A stretch of 64,000 nucleotides of DNA from Schlegelella_A sp965246805. Lineage in GTDB: Bacteria; Pseudomonadota; Gammaproteobacteria; Burkholderiales; Burkholderiaceae_C. Position numbers and translations under genes: made by a program. This document shows positions 27,221-33,743 of this stretch, in pieces. The notes beneath the pieces were generated by a model, which was not told the origin of the DNA, did no database searches, and was given only the letters and a program-made list of their open reading frames with translations. The DNA lies in the NCBI GenBank assembly GCA_965246805.1, contig CBDFFO010000007.1:124001-188000 (forward strand), written 5' to 3'. The stretch's first letter is position 1, and each line of letters starts with the position of its first letter.

Positions 27221-27952
27221 TCAGCGGATCCTCCGCTCGCGTTGGAAGCCCATCAGGCAGTGGTAGTCGCCCTCCGGGTGGTAGGTCACGGTGGTCTCGA
27301 ACGGCGTGCCGGCATCGTCGCAATAACGGCGGACGATCTTCATTGCAGGGCTGCCCGCAGGCTCTTTCAACCGCGCCGCCAGGCCCTCTTCGAGACGAGC
27401 GATCGACAGATCGACCTCCGCGCTCTGCACTGCCTGCCCGTACTGCTGCTCGATCTGTTCATAGACCGGCATCGTCAAGTGGTCCCTGCTCTTCACGATC
27501 TCGGAATAGCGCGGCAGGATGTAGAAGTCGGTCCAGCAGATCGGTGTCATCGTGCGCTCGTCACGACGGATCGCGCCGATGTGGAACCACGGCGTCTTCT
27601 CGGTGCAGCGAAGCAGCGCGGCGAGCCGTGAGTCGGCAGCGACGTAGTCTTCGACGAGGTTCTCGCGCACCGCGTTCTCCGGATAGCTGAACACGTGGCG
27701 AAGGTCGCTCGCGATGTGCGCGAAGACCGTGGGCTCGTGCCGCGCGATGACGCGTGAGCCGCTGCCCGCCCTGCGCACGACGAGGCCGCGTTCGATCAGC
27801 AGCTTCAGCGCGTCGCGAATCGTGTGGTGGCTGCAGCTGAACTCGATGCAGAGCTGGGCCTCGGTGGGCAGGAACGAGCCGATCGGGTAACTGCCGGCGC
27901 CGATGCGCGCGGCGACCTGTTCACCAATCTTGCGATAGAGCGGCTCCGCCAA
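27221..27952 (-). CDS. GntR-family transcriptional regulator (HutC subfamily, UTRA domain)
   Basis: A 243-residue DNA-binding regulator. The N-terminal winged helix (about 5-75) shows the GntR pattern PTEAQLCIEFSCSHHTIRDAL...ERGLVVRRAGSGSRV. The C-terminal UTRA effector domain (about 95-240) includes VYEQIEQQYG and PAMKIVRRYCDDAGTPFETT. UTRA domains bind small organic ligands that usually relieve repression. TTG start with GAGG eight bases upstream. Located inside the catabolic operon, it probably controls it through the TATCCGGATA palindromes. Confidence 0.92.
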   Translation of the reverse strand: MAEPLYRKIGEQVAARIGAGSYPIGSFLPTEAQLCIEFSCSHHTIRDALKLLIERGLVVRRAGSGSRVIARHEPTVFAHIASDLRHVFSYPENAVRENLVEDYVAADSRLAALLRCTEKTPWFHIGAIRRDERTMTPICWTDFYILPRYSEIVKSRDHLTMPVYEQIEQQYGQAVQSAEVDLSIARLEEGLAARLKEPAGSPAMKIVRRYCDDAGTPFETTVTYHPEGDYHCLMGFQRERRIR

Positions 27953-27976
27953 ATCGTTCGCCTCGTGATCGAGAAA

Positions 27977-28978
27977 TCAGTCCACCTGGATGTTGTTTTC
28001 CTTGACGATCTTCGCCCACTTGGCAGCGTCGGACGCGAGGAAAGCGGCGAACTGTTCCGGCGTGCTGCCGACGATCTCGTTGCCATCGTCTGCCATGCGC
28101 TGCACCACCGCCGGGTTCTTCAATGCCTGGGCGAACGCCGCGTGGATCTTCGCGACGATCGGCGCCGGCGTGCCGGCAGGCACCAGCAGGCCGATCCACG
28201 AGCTGGCATCGAATCCGGTGAGCCCTTGCTCTGCGGCGGTCGGCACCTGAGGCAACGGCGCCGCGCGCGTTTTGCCGAGAACGGCCAACGCCTTCATCGT
28301 GCCTGCCTTGATCTGCGGCACCGTGACGAGCGTGCCGAGGATGGTGAAGTCGACCTCGCCGCTGATCGACGCCATCAGCGCCGGGCCGCCGCCCTTGTAA
28401 GGGATGTGCGTCATCTTCGTGATGCCGAGGTTGGTGCGCAGCAACTCGGCCGCGAGCTGGCCCGAACTGCCCGCGCCACCGCTCGAGTAGTTGATGCCGT
28501 TCGGCCGCGCTTTCGCGAGCTCGGCCAGTTCCTTCAGGTTGTTGGCCGGCAGCTTGACCGGCGCCGCGACGACGAGCGGGATCTTCACGAGCTCCATCAC
28601 CGGCGTCAGGTCCTTGAACGAGTCGAAGGGCAGGTTCTTGTAGAGCGCCGGGTTGACGGCGAAGGTGTCGTACACCATCAGCAGCGTGTAGCCGTCGGCC
28701 GGCGACTTCGCGGCCTGGCCGGCGCCGATGGTGCCGCCGGCGCCGGCGATGTTGGTGATGACGATCGGCTGTCCGAGGTTCGCTTGCAGCCGCTCCGACA
28801 GCAGGCGCGCCATCGTGTCGACGGTGCCGCCCGGCGGCAGCGGGACCACGAGCTTGATCGGGCGGTTGGGATAGTCGCCGGCCGAGGCCGGCTGCGCCGC
28901 CGCCGTTATCGACAGCAGGCTCAGTGCGAGGCCGATTGCGACGAGCGGGCCGTGAGCGAGAGATGACTGGATGCGCAT
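27977..28978 (-). CDS. Bug-family tripartite tricarboxylate transporter receptor
   Basis: Periplasmic solute receptor of 333 residues. The signal peptide runs to about residue 33 (AAAQPASAG); the mature start is YPNRPIKLVVPLPPGGTVD, followed by NIAGAGGTIGAGQAAKSPADGYTL and HIPYKGGGPAL. ATG at 28978 was chosen; the frame is open upstream but encodes a Thr-rich run produced by a TTG/TCG simple repeat. It lies between the GntR gene and a second, different Bug gene, an uncommon doublet. Confidence 0.92.
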   Translation of the reverse strand: MRIQSSLAHGPLVAIGLALSLLSITAAAQPASAGDYPNRPIKLVVPLPPGGTVDTMARLLSERLQANLGQPIVITNIAGAGGTIGAGQAAKSPADGYTLLMVYDTFAVNPALYKNLPFDSFKDLTPVMELVKIPLVVAAPVKLPANNLKELAELAKARPNGINYSSGGAGSSGQLAAELLRTNLGITKMTHIPYKGGGPALMASISGEVDFTILGTLVTVPQIKAGTMKALAVLGKTRAAPLPQVPTAAEQGLTGFDASSWIGLLVPAGTPAPIVAKIHAAFAQALKNPAVVQRMADDGNEIVGSTPEQFAAFLASDAAKWAKIVKENNIQVD

Positions 28979-29031
28979 GGTTGTCTTCGTTGTCGTTGTG
29001 GTCGTCGTCGCTCGATCGGTTCGGTCGAACG

Positions 29032-30030
29032 TCAATCGAGCGAGATGCCGTTGTCCTTGACGATCTTGCCGAGACGCGCGCTTTCGGTGTTGAAGAAGGC
29101 GCGGCTTTCGGACACGGTCAGCAGGCGCATGGCTTCCGCCCCTTCATCGTTGAGTCGCTCTTTGAAGGAGTCGGAGCTGATCACCGTGTCGATCGCCTTC
29201 TCGAGCTTGGCGACGATCTCGGGCTTCAGCCCGGTCGGCGCCCACAGCGCGTAGACGATCTCCATTTCGTACCCCTTGAGGTTGCCGGCCTCGGCGATGG
29301 TCGGCACGTCGGGCAGCTGCGGTGAGCGTGCCTTGCCGGTGGTGCCGAGCGCGACCAGCTTGCCGGCTTTCACGTGCGGCAGCGCGAGGCCGATGGCCGA
29401 GAAGAACATTGGCACCTGGCCGCCGAGCGTGTCGGTAAGGGCAGGGCCGCCGCCTTTGTACGGGATGTGCGCCATCTGCACGCCGGCCTGCTTGGTGAAC
29501 AGCGCGCCGGCCAGATGGCTCGCGCTGCCGTTGCCGAAGCTCGCATACGAGAGCGCGCCGGGCTGCTTCTTCGCAAGCGCGATCAGGTCGGGGATGGTCC
29601 TCGCCTGAACGCTCGGGTTCGCGACCAGCAGCAGCGGCACCGACGCGATCACCGCCAGCGGCATGATGTCCTTCTCGGTCGAGTAGGGCACCTTTGCATA
29701 CACGAATGGGTTGGTCGCGTGCGAGGTGACCGAATGGAACATCAAGGTGTAGCCGTCGGCCGGCTGCTTGGCGACGTAGTCGGTGCCGAGCATGCCGTTG
29801 GCGCCGCCTTTGTTGACGACGATCACGGTCTGGCCGAGGTTGGTCTGCAGCTGCGCCGCCACCGTGCGGCCGAGCACATCGTTGAAGCCGCCCGGCGGCC
29901 ACGGCACGACCAGCGTGATGGGCTTGCTCGGGTAGACGTCCTGCGCCAACGCCGCCGTGCAGCACAAGGTGCCCAAAAGGCTTGCGAACACGCGCCTCGT
30001 GAGCTGGAGAACTTGCTTCGATTCAGCCAT
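29032..30030 (-). CDS. Bug-family tripartite tricarboxylate transporter receptor
   Basis: A 332-residue periplasmic receptor, clearly diverged from its downstream neighbour. The signal peptide ends near residue 29 (AALAQ), then YPSKPITLVVPWPPGGFND; NKGGANGMLGTDYVAKQPADGYTL and HIPYKGGGPAL are also present. AGGAG lies eight bases before the ATG. Followed on the minus strand by the other Bug gene and GntR, and preceded by the CoA-transferase gene, so it probably captures the substrate that the cluster degrades. No TctAB genes are in the window. Confidence 0.93.
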   Translation of the reverse strand: MAESKQVLQLTRRVFASLLGTLCCTAALAQDVYPSKPITLVVPWPPGGFNDVLGRTVAAQLQTNLGQTVIVVNKGGANGMLGTDYVAKQPADGYTLMFHSVTSHATNPFVYAKVPYSTEKDIMPLAVIASVPLLLVANPSVQARTIPDLIALAKKQPGALSYASFGNGSASHLAGALFTKQAGVQMAHIPYKGGGPALTDTLGGQVPMFFSAIGLALPHVKAGKLVALGTTGKARSPQLPDVPTIAEAGNLKGYEMEIVYALWAPTGLKPEIVAKLEKAIDTVISSDSFKERLNDEGAEAMRLLTVSESRAFFNTESARLGKIVKDNGISLD

Positions 30031-30057
30031 GGTCTTGCTCCTGATCTCGTCTTCGTT

Positions 30058-31476
30058 CTAGGCGACGACCTTGTGTGCATACAAGGCGTCGATGTCGTCG
30101 TCGCTGAGGCCGAGTTCCGAACTCAGGACCTCGCGCGTGTGCTGCCCGAGCGTCGGCGGTGGGCGGCCGGTCGTCGGCGGTGTGGCGTTCAGCGTAAGCG
30201 GGCTGGCCAAGCCCTTCAACACGCCGGCCGAGGCGTGGGCGGTCTCGACCACGAGACCGCTGGCCGCGGTGTGCGGATCGGCGAGCGCTTCGGCGACCGA
30301 GCGCACCGCGCCGGCCGGAATGGCGTTCGCCTGCAGTCGCGCCAGAAGCTCCTCGGTGGTCTGCGTGGCGAACGCGTCACCGACCATCTTGTCGACGGCG
30401 TCGCGATGCCGAACCCGCGCCGCGTTGGTCCGAAAACGCTCGTCTTCGGCCCACGCCGCCTGCCCGAGCATGCGCGCGAGCCTGGCGAACTGCACATCGT
30501 TGCCAACCGCGAGCGCGACCACGCCGTCGGCCGACGGGTAGGTGGTGTACGGAACGATGGTGGGGTGGCCGTTGCCGAAGCGATGGGCGGGCGCACCGGT
30601 GGCGAGGTGGCTGTTGCCGACGTTGGCGAGCAAGGCGATGCCGCTCGCGTACAGATTCGCACCGACGCGCTGGCCGCGCCCGGTGCGAAAGCGCGCGATG
30701 AGCGCCGCCTGGATCGCGTTGGCGGCCATCATGCCGGTGGTGAGGTCGACGATCGCGACGCCGTACTTCGAGGCGACGCCGTCCTGCGGGCCGCAGAGGC
30801 TCATCAGTCCGGACTCGGCCTGCAGGATGAAGTCGTAGCCCGGCCGCGGCGCCTTCGGTCCGATGTCGCCATAGCCGGTGATCGCGCAATGCACCAGCTG
30901 CGGCGCGTTCGCCTCGCGCCACGCGTCGTCGAAGCCCCAGCGCTCGAGCGTGCCGGGTTTGAAATTCTCGATCAGCACGTCGGCGCGCTGCATCAGCCTG
31001 GCGAGCAGCGCCTGGCCTTCGGTTCGTGCGAAGTCAATCGCCATGCCGCGCTTGCTGCGGTTGCAGCCGAGGAAGTAGACCGCTTCTTCCGAGACGAAGG
31101 GCGGCCCCCAGCCGCGCGTGTCGTCGCCGCTCGGCGCTTCGACCTTGATCACATCGGCGCCGAGATCGCCGAGCAGCATGCCGCACCAAGGCCCCGCGAG
31201 GACCCGCGAAAGATCGAGCACGCGGATGCCGCTCAGAGCCCCTTGCGGCGGATCATTTTGCGAGCCGATGGCTGGTCCTTTACTCCAGCTCTCTCCTGTC
31301 ACCGCAAGGCAAGCGCCTTCGACTCCCGCCACCCGAAGGCGAGAGCCTTCGACTCCCGCCACCCGAAGGCGAGAGCCTTCGACTGCCGCAGGCGCGAGAG
31401 GGGGAAATGCATGGCTCCCTCTCCCGCTCGCGGGAGAGGGCTGGGGTGAGGGCGCGTCATCCGTCGTATCGACCAC
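30058..31476 (-). CDS. CaiB/BaiF (class III) CoA-transferase
   Basis: Transfers CoA between acyl-CoA and a free carboxylate, probably activating the pathway substrate. Homology begins at LSGIRVLDLSRVLAGPWCGMLLGDLGADVIKVE and includes the catalytic Asp in PRPGYDFILQAESGLMS. About 390-400 residues are conserved, as normal. The open frame starts at a GTG (31476) nine bases after the crotonase stop, but its first ~75 codons run through a palindromic repeat and a 30-bp tandem repeat, giving non-family sequence. A GTG at 31302 would remove most of that. The true start is unresolved. Confidence 0.9.
   Translation of the reverse strand: MVDTTDDAPSPQPSPASGRGSHAFPPLAPAAVEGSRLRVAGVEGSRLRVAGVEGACLAVTGESWSKGPAIGSQNDPPQGALSGIRVLDLSRVLAGPWCGMLLGDLGADVIKVEAPSGDDTRGWGPPFVSEEAVYFLGCNRSKRGMAIDFARTEGQALLARLMQRADVLIENFKPGTLERWGFDDAWREANAPQLVHCAITGYGDIGPKAPRPGYDFILQAESGLMSLCGPQDGVASKYGVAIVDLTTGMMAANAIQAALIARFRTGRGQRVGANLYASGIALLANVGNSHLATGAPAHRFGNGHPTIVPYTTYPSADGVVALAVGNDVQFARLARMLGQAAWAEDERFRTNAARVRHRDAVDKMVGDAFATQTTEELLARLQANAIPAGAVRSVAEALADPHTAASGLVVETAHASAGVLKGLASPLTLNATPPTTGRPPPTLGQHTREVLSSELGLSDDDIDALYAHKVVA
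31315..31399. repeat. 30-bp tandem repeat
   Basis: Two identical 30-bp units (31315-31344 and 31345-31374, each beginning GCCTTCGACTCCCGCCACCC) and a degenerate third. They fall in the 5' part of the CoA-transferase frame and encode VEGSRLRVAG decapeptides on the minus strand. The unit length keeps the frame open. There are no spacers, so this is not a CRISPR array. Confidence 0.85.
31417..31452. repeat. REP-like palindromic repeat, copy 3
   Basis: A CCCTCTCCCGC-TC-GCGGGAGAGGG hairpin followed by CTGGGGTGAGGG. It lies just inside the 5' end of the CoA-transferase open frame, where it reads as PSPQPSPASGRG on the minus strand. Best-preserved of the three copies in this window. Confidence 0.8.
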
Positions 31477-31485
31477 GGAACGCAG

Positions 31486-32376
31486 TCAGGCGTCGCTCGG
31501 ATCGCGCATGCTGGGCGGCGCGTTCAGGTTCTTGTGAAATCCGTCGGCATAGTTCGCGAGCTCTTGCTTGTTGCGCATGCGGAACTTCTGGAAATCGGGC
31601 TTGCGCCCTTCGAGGAAAGCGTCCATGCCTTCTAGGCATTCCTCCGAACCCCAAACCATCGCGAGCAGTTCCATGCCCTGCTGCCAGGAAGCGTAGAGCT
31701 GATCCGATTCGAAGTTGAGGCTTTTTTTCGTCATTCGGATCGTCTGTGCGCTGTGGCTCTTGATCGACTCGCACCAGGCGAGCGTCTCGGCCATCAGCTC
31801 GGCTTCCGGCACGCACTTGTTGATGAGGCCGATCGATTCCGCTTCCTTCGCGGTGAAGCGACGGGCCAGGAAGATCATCTCGCGCGCCAGGCGCTCACCG
31901 ATGATGCGCGGCAGGTATTGCGTGGCACCGACGGTGGGGCAGGCGCCGACCTTGGCACCGGTCTGGCCGAGCATCGACTTCTCAGACGCGATGACCAGGT
32001 CGCACCACAGCGCGAGCTCGTGCCCGCCGCCCATGCACCAGCCGTTGACCATCGCGATCACCGGGATCGGCACCCCGCGGATCGCCATCGCCAGGCCCTG
32101 CATGCGGTCGTTCCACATCGAGGCGTTGGTGAAATTGAGGCGGCGCATCGCGTAGAAATCGCCGCCAGCGGAGAACGCGTCGGTGCCGGCACCTTTGAAC
32201 ACGATGCACGCGATCGACGGGTCTTCGCGCGTGCGCTTCACGGCATCGATCATCTCGTCGAGCGACTGCTCGCGAAACGCGTTCATCACGCGCGGGCGGT
32301 TGATGGTGATCCAGGTGACCTGGTCTTCGGTCTCGACCAGGATGTCTTTGTAGTCAGGAATTTCAGGGCTAGACAT
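31486..32376 (-). CDS. Enoyl-CoA hydratase/isomerase, BadI/MenB-like crotonase
   Basis: A 296-residue crotonase-fold enzyme acting on an acyl-CoA. Oxyanion-hole segments are FSAGGDFYAMRR and NGWCMGGGHELALWCDLVIAS; GQTGAKVGACPTVGATQYLPRIIGERLAREMIF and the C-terminal LEGRKPDFQKFR are the patterns of naphthoyl-CoA synthase (MenB) and 2-ketocyclohexanecarboxyl-CoA hydrolase (BadI) rather than simple hydratases. Carbon-ring cleavage is therefore plausible. First gene of the minus-strand operon; the TATCCGGATA palindrome lies 87 nt upstream of its ATG. Confidence 0.9.
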   Translation of the reverse strand: MSSPEIPDYKDILVETEDQVTWITINRPRVMNAFREQSLDEMIDAVKRTREDPSIACIVFKGAGTDAFSAGGDFYAMRRLNFTNASMWNDRMQGLAMAIRGVPIPVIAMVNGWCMGGGHELALWCDLVIASEKSMLGQTGAKVGACPTVGATQYLPRIIGERLAREMIFLARRFTAKEAESIGLINKCVPEAELMAETLAWCESIKSHSAQTIRMTKKSLNFESDQLYASWQQGMELLAMVWGSEECLEGMDAFLEGRKPDFQKFRMRNKQELANYADGFHKNLNAPPSMRDPSDA

Positions 32377-32462
32377 GGCACGGATTCGACAGGGCGGATT
32401 TCCAATTGTTCGGATTTATCAATCGCGCCGTCAACAAGGGTAAGCTCGGAATTGGCTTCATT

Positions 32463-32472
32463 TATCCGGATA
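32463..32472. promoter_or_regulatory. TATCCGGATA palindrome, candidate GntR-type operator (site 2)
   Basis: Ten-base perfect palindrome identical to the core of site 1 (25620-25633), in the 102-nt gap upstream of the crotonase gene and seven bases past the dienelactone hydrolase stop. It would control the crotonase/CoA-transferase/Bug/Bug/GntR operon. The flanking bases match site 1 on the downstream side only. Confidence 0.55.
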
Positions 32473-32478
32473 TTTTAC

Positions 32479-33411
32479 CTAGCGCAGGGCCCGGTTGAAG
32501 AGCGCCATCGCGCGCTGCCATGCGAGCGCCGCCGCCTGATCGTCGTAGCGAGGCGTGGTGTCGTTGTTGAAGCCGTGCTGCGTGCCGTCATAGCGATACG
32601 CTTCGTGCGGGACGTTGGCCGCCTTCAGCGCCGCGTCGTAGGCCGGCCACTGGTTGTTGATGCGATCGTCGTTGCCTGCGAAGGCGAAGAGCATCGTGGC
32701 CTTGATGTTCGGCACCTTGTCGAGCGCCGGCGCCTCGCCGTAGAAGGGCGCGCCGGCGGTGAGGTCGGGCAGGCGCGTCGCGAGAAAGTTCACCATGCTG
32801 CCGCCCCAGCAAAAACCGATCGCACCGAGCTTGCCGTTGCCACCCGGCGTGCCTTCGACGAACCGGGCCGCGGCGACGAAATCTTCATGGGTCTTCGTCT
32901 GATCGAGCTTGCCGAACAGCTCGCGCGCCTTGTCTTCATCACCCGGATAACCGCCGAGCGGGTAGAGCGCATCGGGGGCGAACGCGACGAAGTTCTCGAG
33001 CGCGAGGCGGCGCGTGATGTCTTCGATGTGCGGGTTGAGACCCCGGTTCTCGTGGATCACGAGCACGGTCGGCAGGCCCGCCGTGAGCGCACCGCTGGCG
33101 CCGTTCTTCATCGGCACCGGCGTCGCCGGCCGCACGAGATAGCCGCGTGCTTTTCCATAGCCCCGCGGCGATGCGAACTCGACCGTCTCGGCCTTGATTC
33201 GAGGGTCGGTCTTCGAGACCTGCTGGGCTTCGGCGAACCTCGGCGACAGCGCCTCGAGCAAGGCTACCGCCGTGGTTCCCGCCACCGCATAGCGCGCCAC
33301 ACCGTCGAGGAAGCCGCGTCTGTCGATGCCGCCGTGCACGTATTGATCGAACAGCTTCAGCACGGCGGGGTCGAAGTCGGCGGCGGTCTGCTTCGGGCGG
33401 GGGTTCGACAT
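32479..33411 (-). CDS. Dienelactone hydrolase family protein
   Basis: An alpha/beta hydrolase of 310 residues that opens lactone rings or similar esters. The nucleophile Cys lies in GFCWGG, the acid in FAGNDDRIN and the His in YDGTQHGFNN. IHENRGLNPHIEDITRRLA marks the carboxymethylenebutenolidase family. An N-terminal IDRRGFLDGVARYAVAG segment resembles a twin-arginine signal, as in the YghX group, so it may be periplasmic. ATG at 33411 is the first Met after unconserved sequence. It is divergent from the TonB-dependent receptor gene. Confidence 0.9.
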   Translation of the reverse strand: MSNPRPKQTAADFDPAVLKLFDQYVHGGIDRRGFLDGVARYAVAGTTAVALLEALSPRFAEAQQVSKTDPRIKAETVEFASPRGYGKARGYLVRPATPVPMKNGASGALTAGLPTVLVIHENRGLNPHIEDITRRLALENFVAFAPDALYPLGGYPGDEDKARELFGKLDQTKTHEDFVAAARFVEGTPGGNGKLGAIGFCWGGSMVNFLATRLPDLTAGAPFYGEAPALDKVPNIKATMLFAFAGNDDRINNQWPAYDAALKAANVPHEAYRYDGTQHGFNNDTTPRYDDQAAALAWQRAMALFNRALR

Positions 33412-33743
33412 GAGGAAGGCTCCGGTGAATGAGCTCGCGGTTGTACATCTGTCAGCTATTCCGCGCAGCCCCCACACGGCATCGAAGCCGCCGCGGCACG
33501 CTCGCGAGGCGAGGCGAGGCGCACCGCCTTAGCGCGGAGCTGCCCATCGCGCAAGCCCCCGCGGCCTCCCGAGGTCGGATTCGTCTGATCGGGGCCACAG
33601 GCGCCTCGATACATCGCGCCGGCGTGCGACGATTTCGTCCGTCAGGGCGGCTGTCGATTGGCGTCGACCCTTCGGTGGTTTGGCATGGGCATTGCAAGCC
33701 CGCCATGACCGCACCGCTTCAACCTCTCTCAGCAGGAACCTCC
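33412..33743. promoter_or_regulatory. Divergent intergenic region, hydrolase / TonB receptor
   Basis: A 332-nt stretch with no convincing gene. It holds a GC-rich short direct repeat (GAGGC units near 33510) and the sigma-54 promoter match at 33681-33696 described separately. I see nothing else of note. Confidence 0.6.
33681..33696 (+). promoter_or_regulatory. Candidate sigma-54 (RpoN) promoter
   Basis: TGGCATGGGCATTGCA fits TGGCACG-N4-TTGCA with one change (C to T at the sixth base). The invariant GG and GC doublets have the required spacing (first G to G of GC, 12 bases). It lies 48 nt before the receptor ATG, so a transcript starting about 12 nt past the GC would have a leader of about 35 nt. 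No enhancer-binding activator gene is in the window. Confidence 0.6.

Noticed and set aside
31315..31399. Possible CRISPR array
   Set aside because: The 30-bp units abut directly with no spacers and there are no cas genes; it is a tandem repeat.
32401..32430. FNR-type box near the crotonase promoter
   Set aside because: The TTG...ATCAA pattern there lacks the TTGAT half-site and correct spacing, unlike the clear TATCCGGATA palindrome next to it.
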